From: an uncultured Opitutales bacterium
Lineage (GTDB): Bacteria; Verrucomicrobiota; Verrucomicrobiia; Opitutales; Intestinicryptomonadaceae
Direction: 5' to 3'
NCBI GenBank assembly: GCA_900548185.1
Contig: URJJ01000005.1
Span: 1-64,000 of the forward strand
DNA length: 64,000 nt
In this document: positions 35,736 through 45,203 of the stretch, piece after piece
How positions within the stretch are numbered: the first letter of the stretch is position 1
How the letters are laid out: every line of letters begins with the position of its first letter
Notes under the pieces: model-generated
Told to the model about the DNA's origin: nothing
Databases searched by the model: none
Seen by the model: the letters and a program-made list of their open reading frames with translations, nothing else
Position numbers and translations under genes: made by a program

Positions 35736-36248
35736 GTGAGCGCCGGGACTCTGGAAAAGCTCGTGCGGGACCTCTCGCCGGGGCTGGTCGCCTACGTCTG
35801 GAGATTGTGCGGGGACGGGCACGCCTCGCAGGACATAGTCCAGGAAGCCTTCGTCAGGTTTTTGAAAAACAGGGAGCGCGTGGAAAATCCCGCCCCGTGG
35901 CTTTACAGGGTCTGCCGCAACCTGGCCTTCCGCCGGATGGGCAGGCGCGACTGGGACGTGAGCGTCGATTCCGCCGGACTTGACATGTGCGAATCCCCGG
36001 AGCCGCCCTGCACCCTGGCGCTGGAGGGGCGCGAGCTTATGGAGTGCGTGTTCGAGGCTCTGGGGCAGATGAATCCGCGCGATGCGGAGATTCTGGACCT
36101 GAAGTATTTCGGCGAGCTCAGCTACCGCGAAATCGCGGGAGTGCTGGGAATATCCGAAAGCAATGTCGGCGTGAGGCTCAACAGGGCGATGTCTGCGCTG
36201 CGCTCCCGCCTGAGGGCGTCGGGATTTTTTGAAGGGGAAAGGTGTTGA
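35736..36248 (+). CDS. ECF-type RNA polymerase sigma factor (second copy)
   Basis: It has 170 residues starting at a GTG with a GAAGGGGG site upstream. Region 2: YVWRLCGDGHASQDIVQEAFVRFL and PWLYRVCRNLAFRRMGRRDW. Region 4: MNPRDAEILDLKYFGELSYREIAGVLGISESNVGVRLNRAM, very similar in form to the sigma factor near 18 kb (SYAQIAEI, SSNVGTLI). The three base pairs to the next gene and the Sel1 gene behind it copy the arrangement of the first operon, so these are paralogous systems. Its target genes cannot be told from the window. Confidence 0.85.
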   Translation: MSAGTLEKLVRDLSPGLVAYVWRLCGDGHASQDIVQEAFVRFLKNRERVENPAPWLYRVCRNLAFRRMGRRDWDVSVDSAGLDMCESPEPPCTLALEGRELMECVFEALGQMNPRDAEILDLKYFGELSYREIAGVLGISESNVGVRLNRAMSALRSRLRASGFFEGERC

Positions 36249-36251
36249 AAA

Positions 36252-36779
36252 ATGAATGACAGGTCAAAGGCTGCGGATGCCGAAAATTCCGCGCTCGCCC
36301 GGGCCTATGCCCTCAAAAAGGGCGAATTTTCCCTAAGGGCGGAGCAGCTTGAGCTCCTCGGGCGGATGTGCCGCCGGGCGGAGCGCGGGGGCCGGCCGCG
36401 TTTGCGGCGCGCCGTTTCGGCCGTGCTTTGGGCCGCGTCGGCGGCCGCGTGCGCTGCGGCGGCTTTTGCCGCGCACTCCGCGCTTTTGGAAAGCCGCGCA
36501 AGAAGCGCTGCGGCCGAGGCCGAGATTGCTCGCCTCAGGGCGGAGCTCGCGCGCACGGAGTCCCTCAGGCGGGAGTTCGCAGAAATTGTTGAAATTTACG
36601 GGCGCGACCTTGTAGCCTCTATGGCGCAGTCGGAAGTTGACGCGCGCAGCGCCCTTATAATCGCGGAAGAGCGATATGTGAAAAATTCAAAGGGCTTCAA
36701 CGCCGAATTTCGCGACGCCATGCGCCGCGCGGCAGACGGCGCGGAAGACCCGACGGCAAGGCCGGGAGGTGGGATATGA
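36252..36779 (+). CDS. Single-pass membrane protein with coiled coil, likely anti-sigma partner
   Basis: It has 175 residues: a charged cytoplasmic-type N-terminus (1-50), a transmembrane segment about 53-75, and a coiled coil about 76-110 rich in A, E, R and L, then a short C-terminal part. It has no zinc motif and no close resemblance to the first anti-sigma protein, but occupies the same slot between an ECF sigma gene and a giant Sel1 gene and overlaps the latter by 4 bases. That position is the main reason for calling it an anti-sigma partner. Confidence 0.55.
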   Translation: MNDRSKAADAENSALARAYALKKGEFSLRAEQLELLGRMCRRAERGGRPRLRRAVSAVLWAASAAACAAAAFAAHSALLESRARSAAAEAEIARLRAELARTESLRREFAEIVEIYGRDLVASMAQSEVDARSALIIAEERYVKNSKGFNAEFRDAMRRAADGAEDPTARPGGGI

Positions 36780-39700
36780 AAATCTTGGAATTTGCAAATG
36801 CGGCCCTCGCCCTGGCCGTCTCGGCACTCATCTTTTCGGCGGGGTGCGGCAGGGAAGGGGATTCCGAAAAGAAGGCGGCGTCCCCGGGCGGCTCCGAAGC
36901 GTCCGCCCCGGCGCCCGCGCGCTCCGCGCCTTCCCGGGCTGATGCGGGAGGGGATGCCGCCGCCCGCGCCGCCGCACTGCGCGTCCGGGCAGACTCGGGC
37001 GACTTCCGGGCCGCGCGCGAATTTTCGAGGATTCTCTCCTCCTTCGACGCCGAAAATTTTGCGATGCGCATGCGCGGGGAAAATCCCGACGCCGGCGGGC
37101 GCAGGCTCGCGCTTGCCGGGGTGCTCTTTGCGGGCGGAAGGGCGGAGGAGGCTGTCTATATCGCGGAAGACCTCGCGTATTCGGGCTTCGCGCCTGCTTC
37201 CGAAATGCTCTCAAAGTGGCTGCGCGAGACATCCGGGCGCGCGGAGTCGGGCGACGCTGCGGCGGCCTTCGACCTGTCGGGGTATTACGCGGCAAAGGGG
37301 CGTTCCGGCGAGTCTCTCAAATGGCTCGAAAAGTCCGCCTCGGCGGGGCACGCAAAAGCCATGGGCGAACTTTACAGGCGGAAATACCACAACTATCTCG
37401 AAGAAAACAGCTCGGAGGAGGCTATGGCGCTTCTGAAGCGCGCAGCCGGGCTCTCTGATCCGGATTCGATGCGCCGCCTCGCGGAGCTCACCGCATCCGG
37501 AAAGGGCGTTAAAGCCGACCCGAAGGTTGCGCTTGGCCTCTTCAGGCGCGCCGCCGAAGCGGGCATGGACCAGGCGGCCGAGGCCGCGCGGTTCTATGCG
37601 GATTCGGACCCCGCACTCGCGGAGGAGTTCGTAAAAAAGGTTTTCGGGCACGCGCTGGAAGGCGGCGCGGAAGGCGGGTATTACCCGGCCGCATACGCCT
37701 TCATGATGCTCGAATGCGGGGTTGGCGGACTCAAAAATCCGGAGCTTGCGGAAAGCTTCAAATCCGGCTTTGTCGCAGCATACCCGCATTACGCTTCGGA
37801 CTTTTACATGGCGTGCGCGAATTACTATTCTTCGGATTCCCCGTTCAAGCCGGACCCGGAAAAGGTTTTGGAGAACCTGCGCATGGCGGCCTCGTCGGGC
37901 TCGGACGCCGCCGGGTTTGTCCTGGACTGCCTTGAGTCGGCGGGGGGGTGGCGCGTGTTCGACGCCGAGGGCCCGCGTTCGCGCGCAGACCTTGAAAGGT
38001 GGCTTGAACTCTACCGCAGGCACGGCGGAAAGACCCATCCAAACAGCCTTCTTGAGGCGTATATGAGGCATTCGCGCCCCGGCGCGGAGAGCCCCGAATT
38101 CGTGCGGGCGATGCTGGAGGATGTGGGGGGCGCCATGCGCAGCTACCATTGCAGAAGCGACGCCGCAGCCTGGCTTTGCGCCCTCTATTCCGAAGGCGTT
38201 ACAGTCGAAAAAAATCCGGACGAAGCCGAGCGCTTCCGCCGGATAGGCGAGGCGTGCGACTATGAGCGCTTCTGCATCCAGATGCATTACATCTATTCTT
38301 CCCGCTCCTTCGGCGGCCTCCCGCCCGATGCCGCAAAGGCCGGGGAATGGCTGTGGGCTGCGGCGAAATCCGGGAGCAGGTACGCGCTCTATTCCCTTTC
38401 GGAATCCGCCGGGCGCGACCCGGTGCTGGCCGAAAAGTTCGGGGCCGAGTTCGGGGCGGAAAACGCCAGCCCCGAGGCTAAGTTCGAGGCGGCCATGAAG
38501 GCCGCGCTCTCCGGCCCCGAAGGGGAGGGCGCGCCCGGGGCGAGGGCCATGATGGAGTCCGCCGCAAAGTCTGGCAGCCGCAAGGCGATGTCGGTATTGT
38601 ATTTCATGTTTGCGCGCGGCTTCTGCGGCCCGGCCGACCCCGTGCGCGCGGAATACTGGCGGAGCGCGGTCATGTCGGAAATAGAAAGAATGGGGGGGGA
38701 TGCGGACGGTTCCGCCGAGGAGTTCGCGCGGCCGTTTTCACGCTACGCCGTTTTATCGTCGGCCAATTTCGGCGGCGAAATAGAGATACTGGAGGCCCTG
38801 GTAAAGGCGGGCTCGCAAAATTCCGGGCGCGCCCTCGCGCACGCACTTGTCAGGCGCGGAGACGCGGCCGGGGCGGAGCGTGCGCTCAGGGCGTCGGCCG
38901 CCGGCGGGGATTCGCTTTCAATGATGGAGCTTGCGGAGCTTCTCGAAAAGAACGGGGATGTGCGCGGGGCTGCGGATTTCTACAAAAGGGGCGTCGAAGG
39001 CGACCCCGTCTCAAACCCGTCTTGGGGGATTGTGCGCTATCTGGCATTTTGCCGCAGAAACGGCCTGGAGGGGGATGCGCTGGCCTTCGCCCTCTCCCGG
39101 CCCGGAATCCCGGTTGCCGCATACGCTGCGGCGGAATTTCTGGAGCGCGGAATCGGCGCCCCGGCGGATGCGGCCAGGGCCGAGTCGCTGCGCCGCGCCC
39201 CGTTTGAAAACCCGTCGGAAATGCCCGATGCGGAGGCCGTGGAAATCGCGATAGACGCCCTCCTCGAAGGGAAGGCCGCGCCGGAGTCTCCCAGGCGCGC
39301 GTTCGAGCTGGCCGGAGTGTTGGCGGAATCCTACGCAAGCCCGGGGCGTCTGGCTGCAATGATGATTGAAGGCCGAGGATGCGAGCGCGACATTCCCGGG
39401 GCCATCGCCCTGCTGGAGCGCTTCCCGAATGACGCGGCAACAGGCCCGCTTCTGGCCGGCGCGTACATGGCGGAATCCCCGGCCAGGAGTTTCGACAGGG
39501 CCGCAGACGCCTATGAGGCTCACATAGAAAGCGGCCTCTGCGGCGCGTCTGACGACTGCATGACTAATCTTGCGGTCCTCAAGCTCTGCGGCTACGGCTC
39601 GTCCCCCTCCGCCGCCGGGGCGCTGCGCCTTCTGGAAGCCTCCCGGGATTCGGGGAACATGCGGGCAAAGGCGCGAGAATGCCTCGCCTACTGCTTTGAA

Positions 39701-42271
39701 AACGGAATCGGCGTCCGGCGCGACGCGGCGCGCGCGGCCGAAATGAGGGCCGGGGCGAAGTCCGGGGCGGAAGGCGGGGGGCGCTTTGCGGCGGAGCTTT
39801 ACTTCCAGTTTGCCGGGGCGACGCCGCCCGTGTTTGAATCCCCGAAACGCGCGATGGAAATCCTGCAGGCGGCCTGCGACGCCGGCGACAGCGCAGCCGG
39901 TGCGGAGCTTGAAACCGTGCGGCGCGCCGCGACCGCCAGGGAGCTTTCCCGCAAGATGTCCTCGGGGCGGGAGGAGCGCCGGGCGCGCGCCCTCCAGAAG
40001 ATTCGCGGGATAGAGCGTTCGCCTGCGCGCGGCACGCCCGGCGCGGAGCTTGAAATCTCCAGAATCCTCCTGGACGCCGGGGAGTATGAGGCGGGCGCGG
40101 TGCGCCTGATAAAAAACGTCACAAAGGGCGACGCGCCTTCCGCCATGGAGATTGCCGAGAGGTTCTCCGCGTGGTCTTCGGCATTTGAGGCTGGAGGGGC
40201 CGATGCCGCCCTCGCGCTCGGCTACGCGCACATGTACGGCTTCGGGACGGAAAAAAACGACGCTCTTGCGGTTTCTTATTTCGAGCGCGCCCTTGAGGCC
40301 GGAAAGCCCGAGGCGGCCATAGCCCTCTATGAACTCCTGAAGATTTCAGCCCCCGGGGAGGCGGCGGAGAGGGCGCGGGAGTTCGCCTCGCGCGGAATCA
40401 GGGATTTCGCCTGCATGGCCGCGATGGAGGTTCTGGAGGGCGGCGCTGCGGGCGGACGGCGCAGGCCGTTTGACCGCTCAATCCCGGCGTCCGACACCGC
40501 CCGCGGCTTTGCGATGATGGAGCGGGCCGCGGGGCTAGGCTCCGAAAAGGCCGCGCTTCACATCTGCGACGCCTCCTACGTTTACGACCCCGAAAAATTC
40601 TACGGCGAAAACGCAGACCGCGCCCAGATACGCCGCTACCGCAACCCCGCCCGCATGTTTGCCCATGCCGCCGCCTTCGCCGTCCGGCTCGACACCGCAA
40701 AGCTCTGGAAAAACCTGGCGATGTACTACCTGAACGGCATATGGGTTGAAAAGAACCCCGAGAAGGCGTTTGAAAGCTTCTCCAGGGCCTCGCGCCTCGG
40801 CGAAAAGAGCGCGAACGCCTATCTTGCGGCAATGCTCCGCGCAGGTGTCGGAACACCCAAGAATCCGGCCGAGGCCGCCCGCCTTGAAGGCGAGCTTGAG
40901 AGGGCCTCCGACGGGGAGATAGCCCGCGCCGCCTATGCGTATCTCGGCTTTGAAAACGGGGGATTCCTGCCGGATTTGGAGCCTGAAAACATCGCCAAAT
41001 GGATGCGCTTCGGGGCGGGGCTCGGCATAGACTACTGCCGCCGCAGGCTCCCATACGCCGAGGAGATGCTCCGAAAGAGGCTCCGCGAAAAGAAAGGCTC
41101 CTCGGCCGCAGCGGACGGGCGCGCCTGGGCGGGGGATTTCGCATACGTATGGCGGCGCGCGTGGGATTGGGATGCCTCCTCCGCCGTGGGGGCCGCCGGG
41201 GCATGGCTTTCGGGGGTGAATTTTCTGGGCGGAAGCGTCTCGTTTGAGGGCGGAAGGCCGGTATTTTCCAAATGCATGTTCGACGCCGCAGCGCTTGCGG
41301 GGTTCGGGCGCAGGAAGGCGGTGTCGATACGCATAGAAGACCCGCGCGCGGACGGGGCGGAATACGTGGCGCTGGGCGGGGCCGTCGCGGAAGCCGTCGG
41401 GCGCGCCTGCGGGGAAATCCTCGGGGCGGTCCCGGGCGTCTCCGAGCTCCAGCTTGACTTCGACTGCCCGGAGTCAAAAATCGGCTTCTATGCCGGGTGG
41501 ATGGAAAAAATCAGGGGCGCGATTCCGGAGGGGGTGAAGCTCACGTTTACGGCAGTGCCGTCGCAGATGAAGTCGCCGGACTTCGCGCGCCTTGCCTCGC
41601 TTGCGGACGGTTTTGTTGTGCAGGTCCACAATCTGGCGGAGCGGGGCGGCGGCTACGCAGTGTTCGACCGCGCCTCCGCGCTCCGGGCCGCGCGCGGGGC
41701 TGCCGCGTTCGGAAGGCCCTTCCACGTCGCCCTTCCAACATACTCCCATGCGGCGGTGTTCGGCCCGGACGGCAGGATGAGGAGGGTCTACTCGGAAAAT
41801 TTCGCACCGGGGCTTGCGGGCCCGGGCGAGAGCGTGAAGGTGTACGCCAGCGGGGCGAGGGAGGTCGCGGGATTGGCGCGGGAAATCCGCGCGGCGGGCC
41901 TTGAAAACTTTGAGGGGATAGCGTGGTTCAGGCTGCCTTGTGGAAGGGAGCTTACAAACTGGAGCATGGCGGCCTTCATGAACGTAGTCTGCGGCGCGGA
42001 CTCCCGTCCCGACGGCTTCCGGGTCGGCCTGCGCGACTCGGGCGGGGGGCTGTTTGAGGTGTTCGTTGAAAACAGGGGGCCGTTTGACATCGTTTCACCC
42101 GCCTCGTTTTTCGCCTCCGCAGAAAACGCGGCGGCCTTTGACGCCATCGCCGGTTTTGCCGCGCGCCGCACGCCCTCCGGGGTTGAGTTCTCCGCCGGAG
42201 AGGGCGCTTTTTTCAGGCTTGAGCCAAGCGCGTCCGCCAAAATCGGATGGATAAGGGTGCGCGGGCTTTGA
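36776..42271 (+). CDS. Giant Sel1-repeat lipoprotein with C-terminal DUF3142 domain
   Basis: It has 1831 residues. A lipobox ending SAGC (near residues 21-24) marks a lipoprotein. A low-complexity linker (30-60) leads into Sel1-like repeats that run to about 1440, for example ASGKGVKADPKVALGLFRRAAEAGMD and YGFGTEKNDALAVSYFERALEAGKPEAA. The last 380 residues match DUF3142 (a TIM-barrel, glycosidase-like domain): GVSELQLDFDCPESKIGFYAGW, LTFTAVPSQMKSPDFARLASLADGFVVQVHNL, and GIAWFRLP. DUF3142 proteins are normally free-standing, about 350-400 residues. The fusion would tether an enzyme-like or sugar-binding barrel to a long scaffold at the envelope. Confidence 0.78.
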   Translation: MKILEFANAALALAVSALIFSAGCGREGDSEKKAASPGGSEASAPAPARSAPSRADAGGDAAARAAALRVRADSGDFRAAREFSRILSSFDAENFAMRMRGENPDAGGRRLALAGVLFAGGRAEEAVYIAEDLAYSGFAPASEMLSKWLRETSGRAESGDAAAAFDLSGYYAAKGRSGESLKWLEKSASAGHAKAMGELYRRKYHNYLEENSSEEAMALLKRAAGLSDPDSMRRLAELTASGKGVKADPKVALGLFRRAAEAGMDQAAEAARFYADSDPALAEEFVKKVFGHALEGGAEGGYYPAAYAFMMLECGVGGLKNPELAESFKSGFVAAYPHYASDFYMACANYYSSDSPFKPDPEKVLENLRMAASSGSDAAGFVLDCLESAGGWRVFDAEGPRSRADLERWLELYRRHGGKTHPNSLLEAYMRHSRPGAESPEFVRAMLEDVGGAMRSYHCRSDAAAWLCALYSEGVTVEKNPDEAERFRRIGEACDYERFCIQMHYIYSSRSFGGLPPDAAKAGEWLWAAAKSGSRYALYSLSESAGRDPVLAEKFGAEFGAENASPEAKFEAAMKAALSGPEGEGAPGARAMMESAAKSGSRKAMSVLYFMFARGFCGPADPVRAEYWRSAVMSEIERMGGDADGSAEEFARPFSRYAVLSSANFGGEIEILEALVKAGSQNSGRALAHALVRRGDAAGAERALRASAAGGDSLSMMELAELLEKNGDVRGAADFYKRGVEGDPVSNPSWGIVRYLAFCRRNGLEGDALAFALSRPGIPVAAYAAAEFLERGIGAPADAARAESLRRAPFENPSEMPDAEAVEIAIDALLEGKAAPESPRRAFELAGVLAESYASPGRLAAMMIEGRGCERDIPGAIALLERFPNDAATGPLLAGAYMAESPARSFDRAADAYEAHIESGLCGASDDCMTNLAVLKLCGYGSSPSAAGALRLLEASRDSGNMRAKARECLAYCFENGIGVRRDAARAAEMRAGAKSGAEGGGRFAAELYFQFAGATPPVFESPKRAMEILQAACDAGDSAAGAELETVRRAATARELSRKMSSGREERRARALQKIRGIERSPARGTPGAELEISRILLDAGEYEAGAVRLIKNVTKGDAPSAMEIAERFSAWSSAFEAGGADAALALGYAHMYGFGTEKNDALAVSYFERALEAGKPEAAIALYELLKISAPGEAAERAREFASRGIRDFACMAAMEVLEGGAAGGRRRPFDRSIPASDTARGFAMMERAAGLGSEKAALHICDASYVYDPEKFYGENADRAQIRRYRNPARMFAHAAAFAVRLDTAKLWKNLAMYYLNGIWVEKNPEKAFESFSRASRLGEKSANAYLAAMLRAGVGTPKNPAEAARLEGELERASDGEIARAAYAYLGFENGGFLPDLEPENIAKWMRFGAGLGIDYCRRRLPYAEEMLRKRLREKKGSSAAADGRAWAGDFAYVWRRAWDWDASSAVGAAGAWLSGVNFLGGSVSFEGGRPVFSKCMFDAAALAGFGRRKAVSIRIEDPRADGAEYVALGGAVAEAVGRACGEILGAVPGVSELQLDFDCPESKIGFYAGWMEKIRGAIPEGVKLTFTAVPSQMKSPDFARLASLADGFVVQVHNLAERGGGYAVFDRASALRAARGAAAFGRPFHVALPTYSHAAVFGPDGRMRRVYSENFAPGLAGPGESVKVYASGAREVAGLAREIRAAGLENFEGIAWFRLPCGRELTNWSMAAFMNVVCGADSRPDGFRVGLRDSGGGLFEVFVENRGPFDIVSPASFFASAENAAAFDAIAGFAARRTPSGVEFSAGEGAFFRLEPSASAKIGWIRVRGL

Positions 42272-42297
42272 AACTACATTTTTTCTGTTTTTATATG

Positions 42298-44382
42298 ATG
42301 AAAATAATTCTCGCATCCGCCGCTTTGGCCGTGTCGCTGCCGTTTGGCGCCGCCGCCTGCTGCTATTATGTGGACCCGGACACCGTGGTGAACTGGAACG
42401 ACCCCGACTCGTTCCTCCGCGCCGCCGCGCACCCGCGCTGGGATTCCCTCGTTGCCCTTGCCGATTCCTCCCTGGACGAATTTGACGCCCAGATTGCAGA
42501 GCTTGCCGAGGGGCGGGCCGGGGGCGGCGAAAATGGGTCGGCCCCCGGGGGCGGCTTCGTCATGCCGCGCGGGCTGGATTCCGGAAAGCTCGCCGGGTAT
42601 ATCGCCTTCAGAAAAAATTTCATGCGGGCCTGCGACGCGGCCGGCAAGGGTGGAAAGCCCCTTGCGGACTCCATTGTCATGGGGATTCCCGGATGGCTGG
42701 AGGGGGAGTTCAGGCTGTACGACGAGGGCGCCATCAGGTACCGCTGCGGCGACTATGGCGGGGCTTTGGCGGCCTTTGACAGGCTCCTGGCGCTCCCCGC
42801 CGGAGAGCGGCCGCTGCGCACGGTGGCGGCGGAATATATGAGGGGGCGCGCCCTGTACAAGTCCGGCCGCCCGGCCGACGCGAGGGAAGCCTACGCGCGG
42901 TGCAGGAAGGCGGCTCTGAGCGGGGGCTTTAAAGACCCTGAAAATCTGGCGTTTGAATCTGCGGGGTTCGAGGCGCAGGTTGACATTCTGGAGGGCAAAT
43001 ACGCGCGTGCGGTCAGGACGTATTTTTCAATCTACAAGGCTACCGGGCGGGACCTCGGCCTCAGGGTGGCCGTATCCCGCGCGGCGCAGACGGACCGAGG
43101 GCTGGAGAATCTGGCCTCCGACCCGCTCGCCTCAGCCTTTGCCGCATGCCACTTTGCAGCGTCGCGCGAAAGCCCCGCAAGATGGATAAAAATTGCAGGC
43201 GGCCGCAGGGCGGGCTTTGCGCACTTCGGCGGCCTGCTCGCGCTTTCTGCGTACAATTCGGGGGATTATGAGTCCGCGCGCGCCGCGCTGGAGCTTTCGG
43301 CCGGGGAAGACCCCATGGCGCGCTGGGTGGAGTCGAAGTTCCTGATAATGGATGGCGACTACAAGGCGGCCTCCGAAATAATCTCAAAGCTCGTGCGCGG
43401 GAACCTTGGCGACATCGGCAGGATTTGCGGGGATAGCGGGGGTTCGGGCGTGGCCGCCAAAGTGGCCTCCGAATACGGGGTCCTCAAATTTTCCGAGGAG
43501 GATTTTGCGGCGGCGCTCGACTGCTTTGTGGAGGCCGGAAATTTTGAGGGGGCGATGTTCATTGCAGAAATTGCAATGGACGCCGAATCCCTGCGCAGGT
43601 ACTGCGATTCCCGCTCAGGCGACACCCGCCCGCTGATGCGCCAGGTCCGCTGGTCCCTGGTTCTGCGGATGCTGAAAGACGGGGCTGCACCCGGGGAAAT
43701 CCTCGCCTATCCCGACGCCGCGCCTCGGTCGGATTCGTGGCTGGGTTTCGACGGGCGTGCGTCTGGTTTGGCCGCCAGGATTGCGGGGTTGAGGGAGGTC
43801 GCAAAAAATCCGTCGGAAGACCGGCGCAAGAGGATTCTTGCAAACTGGGAAATCTTTGAAATCTACGACCGTCTCGGCACGGAAGTTTTTGCGGAGTGCT
43901 ACGAGCCCCGCTGGTTTCCGGGGGAGCGCGGGGGCAGGCACAGTGAGCGGCCTTTGGAGTATTTGAACGAGCCGGACTGCGACGCCGTGTACCCGACTCC
44001 CGCCGCCGGGCGGCTCGCGGAATTCTCCAAGGGCCGCATAGGCGCCGCCTGGGAGCGCTTCGTGCCCGAAAAATTTTTCGCCCACCGGGCGTTCGACGCC
44101 GGCCTTGCCGCAGCCGAGCTGATGCCGGATTCTAAAGAGTGCAGGGAGCTGGCGGCCCAGATGTACATTCTTGCCGGAAACCTCATGAAAGTCCGCAATC
44201 CGCAGCGCGCCGATATCGCGTACAAGGCCCTCGTTCTGAAGTGCGGCGAGACGCGGGCCGGAAAAATTGCGGACATAAAGAGGTGGTTTCCCCCGGCTTC
44301 CCGCTATGCGCATTCCGTCCTTGAGAGCCTTGAGGGGCTCTGGCCGGACGCCGCGGCGGAGCTTGCCGGCGCAGGCTCTTAG
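42298..44382 (+). CDS. Exported helical-repeat (TPR-like) protein
   Basis: From the ATG at 42298 (an adjacent ATG is at 42295) it has 694 residues with a signal peptide ending about AAA-C; the two cysteines after it may also make a lipoprotein. The N-terminus has a CCYYVDPDTVVNWNDPDSFLRAA motif I do not recognise. The body is TPR-like: YRCGDYGGALAAFDRLLALPAGERPL and YMRGRALYKSGRPADAREAYARC near 160-215. It follows the giant Sel1 lipoprotein by 26 bases and is probably the last gene of that operon. The role is unknown. Confidence 0.6.
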   Translation: MKIILASAALAVSLPFGAAACCYYVDPDTVVNWNDPDSFLRAAAHPRWDSLVALADSSLDEFDAQIAELAEGRAGGGENGSAPGGGFVMPRGLDSGKLAGYIAFRKNFMRACDAAGKGGKPLADSIVMGIPGWLEGEFRLYDEGAIRYRCGDYGGALAAFDRLLALPAGERPLRTVAAEYMRGRALYKSGRPADAREAYARCRKAALSGGFKDPENLAFESAGFEAQVDILEGKYARAVRTYFSIYKATGRDLGLRVAVSRAAQTDRGLENLASDPLASAFAACHFAASRESPARWIKIAGGRRAGFAHFGGLLALSAYNSGDYESARAALELSAGEDPMARWVESKFLIMDGDYKAASEIISKLVRGNLGDIGRICGDSGGSGVAAKVASEYGVLKFSEEDFAAALDCFVEAGNFEGAMFIAEIAMDAESLRRYCDSRSGDTRPLMRQVRWSLVLRMLKDGAAPGEILAYPDAAPRSDSWLGFDGRASGLAARIAGLREVAKNPSEDRRKRILANWEIFEIYDRLGTEVFAECYEPRWFPGERGGRHSERPLEYLNEPDCDAVYPTPAAGRLAEFSKGRIGAAWERFVPEKFFAHRAFDAGLAAAELMPDSKECRELAAQMYILAGNLMKVRNPQRADIAYKALVLKCGETRAGKIADIKRWFPPASRYAHSVLESLEGLWPDAAAELAGAGS

Positions 44383-44471
44383 CGCACCCGCAGCGCCCCG
44401 GGGCGAAATCCGCTTGGGGCGCCGCTGCGGCCCGGCGCAAAACGCGCGGGAACTCCGAAAAGAGTTGACTT

Positions 44472-44487
44472 GTTAGGGAACTCTAAC
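44472..44487 (+). promoter_or_regulatory. Palindromic operator GTTAG-N6-CTAAC upstream of the DtxR-type regulator
   Basis: GTTAGGGAACTCTAAC lies directly after a TTGACT -35 box (44465-44470) and before the likely -10, so a bound repressor would block the polymerase. An identical-arm copy precedes feoB. Confidence 0.75.
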
Positions 44488-44510
44488 TTCATTTGCCTGT
44501 TTAATTGGGA

Positions 44511-45167
44511 ATGCCTGCGCAAAAACACAACCTTTCCGAAAACCTCGAAGACTATCTGGAAGCCATTTCAAGCCTTTCCGGCAAGGGCGGCGCGGTCAGG
44601 CCGAGCGACATCGCCTCGGAGCTGAAGGTGAAGCGCCCCTCCGTCACGGCCGCCCTCAACTCCCTCGCCGACAAGGGCCTTGTGGAATACGAGAAGTACA
44701 GGCCCGTAACCCTCACGAAGGAGGGGAGGGAGCACGCCGCAGGCATCCAGAAAAAGCACGCCCTGCTGCGCAGTTTTTTTACGGACATACTCGGGGTTGA
44801 CGCGAGCGAGGCCGACATTGTGGCCTGCAAAATGGAGCACGTGGTAAACGACGGCATAATGCGCAAGCTTTCGAGGTTCGTCAAGGGCTTCTCCCCGTGC
44901 GGGGCGTGCGCGGACGGCGACTGCTCCAAGTGCGCCGAGTCCCATTCGCTTGCGGATTTGAAGGTGGGCGACGCGGGCATAATACTTTGCATAGACAAGT
45001 CGCTTGGCGACCTCGCCTGCTTTGCGGGCATGGGGCTTGTCATCGGCAGCCGCGTGGAGGTCGTCCGGGTCGCGCCCCTCGGGGATCCGGCGGTGCTCAA
45101 GGTACGGGGGGCCGAAATTTCCCTGCGGAAATCCCAGCTTGCCGCCGTAAAGGTCAAGCGGGTTTGA
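44511..45167 (+). CDS. DtxR/MntR-family iron- or manganese-dependent regulator with FeoA-like C-terminal domain
   Basis: It has 218 residues. Winged helix (about 10-65: NLEDYLEAISSLS, PSDIASELKVKRPSVTAAL), metal-binding and dimerisation domain (about 68-125, KHALLRSFFTDILGVDASEADIVACKMEHVV with the conserved His, Cys, Glu, His ligands), and a FeoA-like SH3 domain (about 140-218: VGDAGIILCI, GLVIGSRVEVVRVAPLG). A cysteine-rich insert CGACADGDCSKC (about 130-142) joins the last two. It probably represses itself and feoB through the two palindromes. I start at the ATG at 44511; a TTG two codons upstream is less likely. Confidence 0.85.
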   Translation: MPAQKHNLSENLEDYLEAISSLSGKGGAVRPSDIASELKVKRPSVTAALNSLADKGLVEYEKYRPVTLTKEGREHAAGIQKKHALLRSFFTDILGVDASEADIVACKMEHVVNDGIMRKLSRFVKGFSPCGACADGDCSKCAESHSLADLKVGDAGIILCIDKSLGDLACFAGMGLVIGSRVEVVRVAPLGDPAVLKVRGAEISLRKSQLAAVKVKRV

Positions 45168-45184
45168 GTTTTTTTTCAATGCAA

Positions 45185-45200
45185 GTTAGGGTGAACTAAC
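45185..45200 (+). promoter_or_regulatory. Palindromic operator GTTAG-N6-CTAAC upstream of feoB
   Basis: GTTAGGGTGAACTAAC has the same arms and spacing as the operator in front of the regulator gene, and ends four bases before the feoB start, in the 36-base gap between the two genes. Confidence 0.75.
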
Positions 45201-45203
45201 AAA

